A stretch of 64,000 nt of DNA from a virus, in IMG/VR virus record IMGVR_UViG_3300021142_000008, positions 62,001 through 126,000 of that record. One strand, written 5' to 3'. Position 1 is the first letter of the stretch. Every line of letters starts with the position of its first letter. The position numbers and the translations under genes are program-made. Under the pieces are notes generated by a model. It was not told where the DNA came from. It ran no database searches and saw only the letters and a list, made by a program, of their open reading frames with translations. Positions 9,901 through 17,864 of the stretch are shown here, in pieces.

Positions 9901-10640
9901 ATCTTGGTAAAGTTTGGTTTACCATCAACCTGATAGTTTGGATTGTTCTTATATTGTTCTAATGTTTCTCCATAAACAGATTTGTTTCTAATCTTATCAA
10001 GAGCTTCTAATAAAGCTGGATGATCTTGAGGAAGCATTTCTAAGAAGAAGTGTAAAGCTTCTTCTGGAAGCGCCACATCCTTCATACCAGATTGTATCTC
10101 AACCATCTTTTCAGCCATGTTAGCCACCCCGTTAGATCCATGACGGGCAAGTACATCAGATCTTTCTTGTATAGGAACACCAATCCTATCAAGAAACTCT
10201 TCAGCAAGTTCTGTAGCATTCATCTGTTTAGATGATTTAAGCTGAGCCACTTCGTTCCATTTATCTATAGAGTCTTGAGCAACTGTTACATACCCATTGT
10301 CATATTCTAACACAGGTCCATACTCATTAGTGTACTGACCTAGCTTTTCAGCCACATCTTCTCTATCAGCTAACTGATACCATGTCTTACCTCTATCCTG
10401 TATAGGAGATCCTGTAAGAAGATTGTTAGTTTGTAGTGTACTGAATACGGTTTCCTGAGATAACATGGGCATATTACGAAGCCCTTCTAACAATCCTTTG
10501 TTAGTTAGTAGTTCTCTAGCTTCAGCTTCTGAAGGGATTTGGTCACCATTACGTATAAAAGCTAACATAGCTTGTTTAGCTCCAATAGCAGCTGAAAGTT
10601 CTTTCCACTCTTTAGTGTTTTTATTAGGACAACTAATCAT
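3930..10640 (-). CDS. Giant virion cargo protein with PD-(D/E)XK nuclease-like domain
   Basis: A 2236-aa protein, last gene of the leftward block, directly after the virion RNA polymerase. Residues of about 480-640 form a PD-(D/E)XK nuclease-like domain of the Cas4/AddB type: GTAVHTIVE, then EVGNG and GGVIDLIAI with the catalytic Asp, YDFKTK with the paired Asp and Lys, and QLSLYKNLL (the Q-x-x-x-Y motif). The rest is mostly alpha-helical with long charged coiled-coil stretches (about 700-1450). There are hydrophobic segments near 1765-1800 and 2076-2095. The N-terminus (CPN-x-x-x-x-EW) resembles starts seen in phage polyvalent proteins. In crAss-like phages genes at this place encode ejected proteins; packaging here is inferred. 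Start context is A-rich with no Shine-Dalgarno. Confidence 0.72.
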   Translation of the reverse strand: MISCPNKNTKEWKELSAAIGAKQAMLAFIRNGDQIPSEAEARELLTNKGLLEGLRNMPMLSQETVFSTLQTNNLLTGSPIQDRGKTWYQLADREDVAEKLGQYTNEYGPVLEYDNGYVTVAQDSIDKWNEVAQLKSSKQMNATELAEEFLDRIGVPIQERSDVLARHGSNGVANMAEKMVEIQSGMKDVALPEEALHFFLEMLPQDHPALLEALDKIRNKSVYGETLEQYKNNPNYQVDGKPNFTKIKKEALAKELASRMKSKDHGWLSTLIDGILNFIKSLTLQKTAIEKLEDLFYSKDISLLNMNLNSSELYNQLADETKSFYEAQSANEAQKKTLDAILAHTAAINFDKSNHILTHHATVTSDGIVMRSVTQVLGSDFYSELDHMQTVETILDNFEQFFPDIIGEDSPKIKNYIDSVSGKKDEEELIKKYKAKVLLDYFTEKLLNDTTKETVEDLLKVLPAGIAKQIVQASQNKQKTLFGTAVHTIVESIIMDKEIDLDNLDPIIYQFMDKKTLMGLIYGKGLKDTGIRGLIQDLQKDGSVLMSEVEVGNGTVGGVIDLIAIRPDGTAEVYDFKTKFLREHKFNQADIKAEFEQVTRELSKFGIKKDPAILAGLADTRRSLNQKYTQQLSLYKNLLMEAGIRVGGLHIIGVPYRTNAEGKVTEVKAFVADPISYNDKIGSYLFNIADKSMDASKKSKKMTIEDERTKLLDDISNDSMKESFTKALTRLQQLYEHFKKNKNINTIYDLLTDKTSKTNRVDTQRDLVRTILNNFENFDDATKFLNVQKGFLELIDSSVGIIQTVAKEFDRLRKLKAVDEKSAVQRINELQKVNDFVTGYETMFKEMLGHLDSADLDNPLVKRLADMIGITTSIKSQYVDSIFGDVTDIMLSEFSPDDLENMRRLYTEDMIAAKQRGDEKLTKMYEERIKNLPSKESIAEVIKGNRGDVGWFWGKFVATISNPDIILSSVAKRLKAVLDRVRLMNKEFKDNLSVEFDKRAKLYGRGLDIKKINESLVYEAKEFNASTGKEMNVSYFKSEYHEKLYADYNKLKYNLKQAEEEKDVTKIKAAKLAIKNFEQKYFESNFTNEYFKLTSVLDKEVTHAGNKTTIRELIADIYDKINAVQRRGGYSDEDISSGNMTDEDLQERMDLFRQISSLKESNDENGLPKTGEALKIAEALKEYDKNKELLYDYVELTDLFNHKQQEMKLKYGEGSEEYEAWMAKNTRLAISDEYYTRRQQILDRIKEINNNDEASVKMDELYRELSVLAKPYKDADGYIRGQNMPADVAQKIKRIEAEIVTQRQNLDNFIMNGNTAAEKEEINQINFLKYNDKAYDRERLNELIREGKNRLQDRIDNDPDYAEKYDEMTDLLNELYKMGKTEITEYYYEELDKQRRNFAEANNVTYEEFMNNPEMYEDFEKSEWFINNHNIIDKIVYEDPETGETLGSKIRNPIWSWKRNMPIDKYITRKPANHFYQRTLKESYTDANGKEVLLKNTDNKDVQGRFKPKNAEQYKKEYGKEHPYLNKDFTSLRDKYTNGTASEKEKVDYENLLFIHKSMLDAQEGIEVSQRLGLAVPFLEKHGRERTIESRGNNFIEKGNSIWQGIKRSVTSTEQDVDQEGIHSSKTTEYSHLATMDNNEYKFVPVRYSTKGEADNASYDVWGGVLNYVAATNRKKELDQEMAMLNGLEKMLGDERNQPKSEANNLIANKIFKKYLPDMTQKINSGTNTRLEVLKSFVNSVMFNEESFKGYEVLGVNSQKVVNKMMRMISFTTLGFAPFNWMTNLLSGHVQNIVEAVGGNTITLNGYKDAKNMIYMGSSKYGTPIKDMMNDYSKVGNKSFWGQIMEYFDPIQGEVDDEYGHKTSFNKFANILHAGVYAGKMWGEWEIQMSTFIAYMLNNKVSDGKVVDRESFITKHMGDISDMSIKEISAKKLEAIKAFDALEHNLLDLFEMKDGKLVVKAQFKDVFELGSKDFSNVVAKLHSMQKRINGSYNKFDKTYIEKTSLGKMATFFRKHVIPLGVNRLGTLRENYESMSTEEGFYITFCKTMGKDLMHFRLQNIINWENYSDREKRAIKRTLTDVGIILTCMAAYTLIGGYNENDKDKMKKLRRTSWANQAMVFELLKLKSETEQFIPAPDMGLNELKRLYSNPSLILSETTQMFYMTSLLAKQAAHAIPGSNFFENDLYYQKDTDQGGLGDKGDSKLLHELVRSFSGYSGKTFHPADAVKSFEYGQRIK

Positions 10641-10652
10641 ATTATTTTTGTT

Positions 10653-13600
10653 TTACTCACACAGCAGGTCTCTAAGAAACTCTTCTATGGTTTGATTTCC
10701 AATCTTTTCTTCGTTATAAGAAAACTCCCAAACTTTAAACAACTCTTCTTTTGTCATACCAAGTTGACGTTGGTATTCTTCTATGTCGATATTGTTTTTA
10801 GTAGTGAAGTCTTCTATACGTTCGGATGTTGTTTTACTATTCAAAGATACAACATTTTTATCAGCTTTTATAGGTTCAGCTTCTTTTACAGGGTTTGTTT
10901 TATCAGAAGGTTTAATCACTTCAAACTCTATAGCTGCAGCTCCAGGTCTTGTGAACTTATCAGTCACTTTAACATCCTCTTGTCTCCAACCTTCTTTTTC
11001 CCATGTACCTCTCCATCCTGGTGAGTTTTTAGGATGTATAGCAGTCACTCTAGCGTATATCACTTTAGTAGATCCATCAGCAGATGTTCCTATGTTCTTA
11101 ATAATATCGCCCACTTTTACAGAATACTTTTCCATCTCACTACCAGATCTTGTTGTTCTGGTTCTTAATCCAGCCTCAATCATATCTATAGAGTGTGGAG
11201 CAGGACCCAACACTTTCTTTACAGCATCACTAGCTTCTACTAAAGAACCATTACTATCTATTCCTGACACTTTGTTTTGTGGAATAGTTGCAGCAATAGG
11301 TCCTTCAGGAATAACTTCAGGTTTCTTTTGTTCTTTTTCTTTTTCAGATTTAGAAGCCCACGCTAAAGATGTTTCTTCAGAATACCACTTTCCTCTTTTA
11401 GATATCTCTCTTGTTAAAGATGCGTCAGCTTTTAAACCAAATATCTCAGGGTTGTTTAATCGAAACTTACTATAAAATTTATTCAACATATTTTCTTTCT
11501 CATCTGTAGATAGTTTGTTATACTCATCTACAGCTGATCCATAAAGTTTGTTTACAAGTGATGCAGGTACAATAGACATATAGCTGTAGTCTGTTGTGTT
11601 CATCCCTGATTGGAATATAGAATATAACGCAAGGTTTTTAAAGAACGTTGATATGTCTTTACTTTCTTGTAGCTTAGTTATATCTTCAAACTGTTGAATC
11701 ATTTGTTCTTTCTCAACAGGGTTTGCACTATTCTCTAGTATTCTAAAGCTTTTTATCCTACTATTCTTTTCTCCTTTTTCTAAGATGATGTTTCTCACCA
11801 TAGGAAACTGAGCGGCCAGATCTTCAAAGTCTTCGGAAGTTCTTATAGCTTCCCATTGTTTAACAAGTGTATCTCCTTGTACAAGGTCTAATAAGTACTC
11901 ATTTAAGGACTTATCTGTACCAAATGTTTCTTTAAAGTATTCTTTTCCAGACTCAGACTTGTCAAAGTAGTTTTGTAAGATGTAGTTCATCATATCATTT
12001 TTAGCGATACGAGCCATCTTCATAAGATCATCATCAACTAAAAACTTTCTAAACTCGTTAGCCATATAGTTTTTAAGTAGTAATCCTTTATCTAAAAGAA
12101 ATCTATTCAACCTATCATTGTTTCTTACAGGGAACAGTTTTTCCAGTATACTCTTTATATCATCTGATACATTTAGAGGAGCAATAATACTAGAACTGTA
12201 CATACGTTTTATAGATGATGGAGACAATACATTATTACCAGCTGTAGCTATTAAGTATTGTTGTTCTCTTTGATATATATCAAATGTATTAGAGAAAGGA
12301 CTTGTATCATACTTTAATACTTTTTGAGCTTCCGATATACTATTTGATTGAACCTTCATGTTTTCTAGTTCCAACAAATAAGCTATCTGTAAGAGCTTAG
12401 TATTAGGTGATAATGTTTTTATATTTATGTTTTCATTCTTCACTTGTTTAAACAACTCGTCACCGGTAAAATACTTAGATAGTGTATCATGTAATTTAGG
12501 AAGCTTACTTAAAAGATACTCATATATACCTTGTCTTTTTCCATACTTTTTTTCTTCTTTTTTAGCTTCGTCATCACCAAGATCTGCAGCTTTTTTTATA
12601 TCTGGGTCTAAATCATATCCAAGTTGTTTTAAAGTGTCTTTTAAAGCCAAAGCTCTCACACCTTCTGTAAAACTTTCTTCACCTTTAACAAACTTGTTTT
12701 GATATGTAGATAATGTTTTTATGTATTGACGTACGCCAGGTTGGTTCATCAGTCCCAAAATCTTTTTTGTCGACATACCCATGTATTTCATATAGAACAT
12801 GATTGGGCTCAACTCTGTTACAACGTTCACAGCAAATACATAGTCATCCTTAGCGGCATCAACGAAGGCGTTAATAAACTCACTAAAGAACTCACTTTTT
12901 AATACGCCATCCTCATCATATATTTTTGAATAATCTATAGATTTAAAAAGAAGGTTGCTCTTTTCTACAGACCCTTCTACGTTAAAGAAAGATATAATGT
13001 TTTTTTCTTTAAAGAAATCAATGTTTGCGTTAGCCTTTCCACGTTGGAACATTACGTTAAACGTGTTAGCGATCGCTGCGATACCAAGATCTGATTTACC
13101 TTTTAAAAGACTTATAAACTTATCTATGTTTATATTACGGTTTAGAATGTCTGTGTTAGCAAAATCGGTCTTCTGATGTTTGTCATCAGAATTCATAGGT
13201 TTACCTAGCAACTTATACAACTCATCCACATAAGGCATGATGTGAAAGTTGTCAGAAGGTGTAACAAGTTCTACATAGTTAGACGGATGTAAAATGATAT
13301 CCGCCATAGTGTTGTAAAGTTCGTTTTGTATACCAGCTTTTAATCTTTCATAGTTTTTAGGATCTTTAAGTTCTTCAGCTGTATATGATGTTTTTGCTGC
13401 TCCTCCTTGTTTATACAAGTTTGGATAGAAAACAAACATCTTATCAATATCAAAGTCAGATCCTGATTTGATAACACACTCACTTGGCATAATAATGGCG
13501 TCACCCACTGACGCTGGAAGAAACTCAGCCACTTGCATAACATCCGTAAAGTTTCTACCCTGTGTAGGAATACGATAAGCAACTAGTTGTAAACTTCGAT

Positions 13601-16600
13601 TGTTTTGTTTCATCCAGTCTTCATTCTTTAACGCTTCGTTTAAACGTTCGATGGTATCTATTTTAGAACCATCTGGATGTTCTAAATTCAAAAGGTTTAA
13701 CCACTGACCAGTGAGTCCTATCTTAACCTGCATAGGTTTAACAACCGTTTTACCATTTTCTTCTACAACATCGTAATACTTAAGTTCTTTGTTACCAAAA
13801 GTTTTAAGAGCTGCGTCAGACGCAGCTTTGTTAAACTTGTCTATTTTTTCAGATCCTGTAATAGCCATCTGAGTTAACATAGATCCGTTTGTTTTATATC
13901 GTACCGCTCTATTGTTAATAGCTGATATAATAATCCCTTCTAATACCTGAGCTTGTATAGTGGCATCTAAAGGTATTTCAAACTTACCAGTGGCTTCGTC
14001 ATACTTAAGTGCTTTACGTACGTTTGAATCCTGGTTCTTTTTGTTTATCTCTTTAAAGAAATACTCAACCAGTTTATTCATATCACCTATCTGCAGCTTA
14101 CCATCATTACGAGTTATACCCATCTCATTGTAAAGAGATGTCTTTTCTAGTTCTGTAAGATGAAATATATATCTGTTATAATTATCATAGTGTTCTTTAA
14201 ACTCAGCTTTATCAAGGTTCATCATGATCAGCTTTCTTATCTGTGAACCAAATATAGCATGGTCATGTATCTCAGCATCTATAGCTAGCTGCTCTTTAAA
14301 GTGATTAAAGAAAAGCTCTTGTTCTGATTTAAAAGTTTGTTCTGGTTTAAACGCCAGTACACTTCTTTCAGAAGGATTATTTTCATCATACTCACTATAA
14401 TAACTATCTTTAGCTTTAGGGCTTTCTGTTTTAGATCCACTCTCAAACTTAACATAACCCACACCGTTATACTCCATTCTTTTAGCAAGATGTTCGTCAG
14501 CGGTTCCTTTTATGTTTGTAGGAATTAGTGGTTGTAAAGAGAACTTATCAAAGATGGGAACATACATCCCATAGTTGTTATTATCCGGTCCTGAGTATTG
14601 AAACTTCTTAGGAGGAAAATATACGGCTTCTAAAGGATCATAACCAACATCATCTCTTTGTTTTATATACTCAAGACGCTTTGTTGGATCTGTTTCATTC
14701 TCAGCTAGTTCATTAAAGTGAGCGTAGTCTACAATCTTTTTATAGACACGTTCTTGGTCTGAGCTCCATTGACCAGTTAATATGTTCATGGTACGGTAGA
14801 AGTCAAAAGTACATTTACCTTGACCATCTGCTTCTGTACCACCATACTTGTCCGTTACAACTTTTGATAAAGAGTTTTTAAATAACTCTTTCATCTTTTC
14901 AGACAAGTAGTTAAGTCCTATAAGTTTATTTACGTTCTCAACTATCTTAGTTGAATAAGGACTTTTGAAGTCAACATCTTTTAAAACAGCTGAACGATAT
15001 GACTTACTTACAGATTGTCTTGTCAAAGCTTGATCTCTTTCTGCAGCGTATTGTTTTCTTAGTTTTTCTTTGTCTTGTTCTGAAGCTTTAGATGTCTCTA
15101 TTGTTTTTAACTTTTCCTGGTAAACTCTTTCAATAAGTCTTTTAGCCGCAAGGTTTGTGTTAGCTCCATACTCGGTTGACTGGTCATTTAAGTTGTTAAT
15201 GATGTTCTCATCTATAAATGTAAAAATACCAGTGGCTGAATCTTTAGATGCTCTCTTATGAAAGTCTTTAAAGAATATAGGATCTCCAAAGAACAACTTC
15301 ATCTGTTCAATGTCAGTGACAAATGAGTTTGCTAAATAATATCTAGCCGCGTTTTCAAAGGATATGTTTTTGTTCCAGAAGTTATTATTTATTTCTTTAG
15401 CTTTAGCAAACTTACTAATGAACGTTTCTACAACACCGTTTGTTCCTTCAAAATATTTTAAAATATCTTGTCTTATGTTTTCTTTATAAGTATCAACATC
15501 ATCTACAGATTTAATCAATCCTTTTGTTTCTGTAGAAAGTATCTTATCAAAGTAGCTCCAGTTTTTTAATATAGCTGCTCCAGACACTTTATACTTTTGT
15601 AAAAAATCTTCTTCTTTAGCAAGACGTTTCATCTCTACAGTGTCCTTCAAAGCATTTGTTACATACTTTAAAAAACTATCACTTTTGAATATAGTGCTAT
15701 ACTCAGATATATTTCCTAATGGTTTATTTACAGGTATGATAGTTTTACCTGAACTTACAACTGGTTTTCCTGTTAAAGGATCCATGTAATAAGAAACAGA
15801 TATACCAAGATCTGTAGACTTATCTCCCAGTCTCAACATACTGTTATAAGCTGTTGATGAGAAGAAAGAATGCATATCTTGTAAAAGCTTATCCACTTCA
15901 TTTAGTGATGTAGATGACGCTCCTTGAGATTTCTCTCCTTCAAACTTTGTATTTAATCCACCGGTATTGTTGATAGTGATTGTTACAGGTTTACCTTTAG
16001 TCGGTGAGAATTCGTAAACACTTTTTAAAATAGTCTCACCAGGTTTTGTAGGATTAGGAACTTCTATCTTACTTTCTTGTACATACCTACGAGATCCAAA
16101 GTTTGGATCTAATGGATCAAAGTAGAAAAGACTATTAAGTATAGAACTATTACGTATAGATGGATTTGTTCTAGGATCCATCCAGAACATAGAAGGTTCT
16201 GCTAGTATACTTTCTAGAGTGGGATATGCATTAACATCAGAGTAGAACTTGTTAAGGATGGTGAAGTTGTTATGTAGTTGTATAGCGTATTGTCTATCCC
16301 CTGCAGCATTAACCATACTATAATCAACGTTGTAATCCCTGTTGTTTTTAAGTTCACGATCGATTACATCGCTGATTATGTTTGACTGTCCCTTACTCTT
16401 CAAAACTTTCTTAACCTTATAATCTCTTTTTAAAGACGTGATTAGGTTATTACTAATGGTTACTCCGTCACTTAGTTGTGTTACAAGATGATTATATAAA
16501 GCATTAAAACCACTATACTTATTATTACCCATGAACTTTGCATCACGTCTTAGGGTTTCTTCAGTCTTTTGACTAAACTGAAAACCTATGGCTTTAAGAA

Positions 16601-17864
16601 ACTCCATCTTTCTATCTATAACATCAGGACCAGCTTTTTCTATATAGTTAGTTATCTTATCTAGATCAGTTTTATCAATCACCCATGAACCATCTTCATC
16701 TCTATGAGCTAGGTTTATTACTTCTCCTTTCTCAGCATCTACCACAACTGGCATACCGCGAAGAGCAAAGTTGGCCTGGATAACTCTTTCATATGTTCCT
16801 TTTTTACCTGTGGCTGCAGCAAACACCTTTACAGTGTCATCGCTTTCTAATGATACAGTCATTAAAGGAATAAAAGCTTTAGTAAAAGAGTTTCTAAACT
16901 TTATATAAAAGTCCATATCTTTTTTACTAGCGCCTTCTGGAAGAACTAGTTTCTTTAGTATGGCTTTATATTCTGGATTGTCTTCACTTTTTTCTTGAAG
17001 AAGCTTTACGATCTCATCCATACTTGTTGTATTTTGAAGATCGGCAAACAATCCACGTACAAGGTTAGAATAGTTTACAGATACAGTGTATCCATATTCA
17101 TCAAAAGCATTGTCACCTTCCATCTGTAAACTTCTTAGATATAGTTCTATACTCTTATCTACGTCATCTACAGGATTAATCTCATTAGAAGGTTGATCAA
17201 ATACCATCTTCTTTAGCATCTTTTCTTCATCGTCCGCGACATCTGATAGATCTACCATACCGTCTTCGTTCAATGAGAACTTAGTTCTAAAGTTAAACTG
17301 TGTACTGTATTTAGAAAAGTTAGCAACCACTTGGTCCCACATAGGAATAAGTGACTGTAGATTGACAGCAAAGTTCTCGTAGTCTTCTGCTGAATCAGTT
17401 AATCCAGCTTCTTTTTGAACCTTAGCAGCTTTTTTATACTCTTCTATATACTCAGGTATCAAAGTGTTTTTCACTTTACTTAAAAGACGAATGACATTAC
17501 TAACCTGTATACCGGTTTTAAGATCAACTCCTTTTATAAGAGCTTTACCTTCGTGCATAAGATCGTAATACCCATCTTCAGATAAGACCCATTTAGCTCC
17601 ATTAGGAGTGGGCATACGTCTTCCTGTAATAGGACTTACGTATTCATCCTTACTTTTAAACTCAGCGGGCGCTCCATTCTTGGATGCTTCTTTAAAAGCT
17701 TTTACGTCATCTTCAGATATAACATCTCTATTACTCTTTTGGTCATTAACCACTTCGACAAAGTCAAGTCCTTCTCGTTCCATAGCTCGGAATAAGAAGA
17801 ACTCCACTTTACCTATTATCTTTGATAACTTATCTTTCTTAAGATTAACTGAACACTCTGCCAT
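10653..17864 (-). CDS. Virion RNA polymerase of the crAss-like phage type
   Basis: A 2403-aa single-chain DNA-dependent RNA polymerase. The catalytic double-psi beta-barrel motif is SGSDFDIDKM, with Mg-binding Asp1470, Asp1472 and Asp1474. It is preceded at about 1428-1434 by YRIPTQ and then a GDAIIMPSE stretch, the arrangement known from phage phi14:2 gp66, which is packaged in the virion and transcribes early genes. About 1470 residues precede the motif, similar to gp66. Residues of about 2215-2320 form an added ASCH/PUA-like domain (MIEAGLRTRTTR, then YSVKVGDII), followed by an acidic helical tail. The stop and the start of its flanking genes are tightly coupled (TAATG with the 2871-aa gene). 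The likely role is transcription of early phage genes after ejection. Confidence 0.88.
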   Translation of the reverse strand: MAECSVNLKKDKLSKIIGKVEFFLFRAMEREGLDFVEVVNDQKSNRDVISEDDVKAFKEASKNGAPAEFKSKDEYVSPITGRRMPTPNGAKWVLSEDGYYDLMHEGKALIKGVDLKTGIQVSNVIRLLSKVKNTLIPEYIEEYKKAAKVQKEAGLTDSAEDYENFAVNLQSLIPMWDQVVANFSKYSTQFNFRTKFSLNEDGMVDLSDVADDEEKMLKKMVFDQPSNEINPVDDVDKSIELYLRSLQMEGDNAFDEYGYTVSVNYSNLVRGLFADLQNTTSMDEIVKLLQEKSEDNPEYKAILKKLVLPEGASKKDMDFYIKFRNSFTKAFIPLMTVSLESDDTVKVFAAATGKKGTYERVIQANFALRGMPVVVDAEKGEVINLAHRDEDGSWVIDKTDLDKITNYIEKAGPDVIDRKMEFLKAIGFQFSQKTEETLRRDAKFMGNNKYSGFNALYNHLVTQLSDGVTISNNLITSLKRDYKVKKVLKSKGQSNIISDVIDRELKNNRDYNVDYSMVNAAGDRQYAIQLHNNFTILNKFYSDVNAYPTLESILAEPSMFWMDPRTNPSIRNSSILNSLFYFDPLDPNFGSRRYVQESKIEVPNPTKPGETILKSVYEFSPTKGKPVTITINNTGGLNTKFEGEKSQGASSTSLNEVDKLLQDMHSFFSSTAYNSMLRLGDKSTDLGISVSYYMDPLTGKPVVSSGKTIIPVNKPLGNISEYSTIFKSDSFLKYVTNALKDTVEMKRLAKEEDFLQKYKVSGAAILKNWSYFDKILSTETKGLIKSVDDVDTYKENIRQDILKYFEGTNGVVETFISKFAKAKEINNNFWNKNISFENAARYYLANSFVTDIEQMKLFFGDPIFFKDFHKRASKDSATGIFTFIDENIINNLNDQSTEYGANTNLAAKRLIERVYQEKLKTIETSKASEQDKEKLRKQYAAERDQALTRQSVSKSYRSAVLKDVDFKSPYSTKIVENVNKLIGLNYLSEKMKELFKNSLSKVVTDKYGGTEADGQGKCTFDFYRTMNILTGQWSSDQERVYKKIVDYAHFNELAENETDPTKRLEYIKQRDDVGYDPLEAVYFPPKKFQYSGPDNNNYGMYVPIFDKFSLQPLIPTNIKGTADEHLAKRMEYNGVGYVKFESGSKTESPKAKDSYYSEYDENNPSERSVLAFKPEQTFKSEQELFFNHFKEQLAIDAEIHDHAIFGSQIRKLIMMNLDKAEFKEHYDNYNRYIFHLTELEKTSLYNEMGITRNDGKLQIGDMNKLVEYFFKEINKKNQDSNVRKALKYDEATGKFEIPLDATIQAQVLEGIIISAINNRAVRYKTNGSMLTQMAITGSEKIDKFNKAASDAALKTFGNKELKYYDVVEENGKTVVKPMQVKIGLTGQWLNLLNLEHPDGSKIDTIERLNEALKNEDWMKQNNRSLQLVAYRIPTQGRNFTDVMQVAEFLPASVGDAIIMPSECVIKSGSDFDIDKMFVFYPNLYKQGGAAKTSYTAEELKDPKNYERLKAGIQNELYNTMADIILHPSNYVELVTPSDNFHIMPYVDELYKLLGKPMNSDDKHQKTDFANTDILNRNINIDKFISLLKGKSDLGIAAIANTFNVMFQRGKANANIDFFKEKNIISFFNVEGSVEKSNLLFKSIDYSKIYDEDGVLKSEFFSEFINAFVDAAKDDYVFAVNVVTELSPIMFYMKYMGMSTKKILGLMNQPGVRQYIKTLSTYQNKFVKGEESFTEGVRALALKDTLKQLGYDLDPDIKKAADLGDDEAKKEEKKYGKRQGIYEYLLSKLPKLHDTLSKYFTGDELFKQVKNENINIKTLSPNTKLLQIAYLLELENMKVQSNSISEAQKVLKYDTSPFSNTFDIYQREQQYLIATAGNNVLSPSSIKRMYSSSIIAPLNVSDDIKSILEKLFPVRNNDRLNRFLLDKGLLLKNYMANEFRKFLVDDDLMKMARIAKNDMMNYILQNYFDKSESGKEYFKETFGTDKSLNEYLLDLVQGDTLVKQWEAIRTSEDFEDLAAQFPMVRNIILEKGEKNSRIKSFRILENSANPVEKEQMIQQFEDITKLQESKDISTFFKNLALYSIFQSGMNTTDYSYMSIVPASLVNKLYGSAVDEYNKLSTDEKENMLNKFYSKFRLNNPEIFGLKADASLTREISKRGKWYSEETSLAWASKSEKEKEQKKPEVIPEGPIAATIPQNKVSGIDSNGSLVEASDAVKKVLGPAPHSIDMIEAGLRTRTTRSGSEMEKYSVKVGDIIKNIGTSADGSTKVIYARVTAIHPKNSPGWRGTWEKEGWRQEDVKVTDKFTRPGAAAIEFEVIKPSDKTNPVKEAEPIKADKNVVSLNSKTTSERIEDFTTKNNIDIEEYQRQLGMTKEELFKVWEFSYNEEKIGNQTIEEFLRDLLCE

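Noticed and set aside
10783-11475. 230-aa rightward ORF opposite the RNA polymerase gene
   Set aside because: Antisense to the conserved C-terminal part of the polymerase, no coding character of its own; it arises from Ser/Phe-rich reverse codons.
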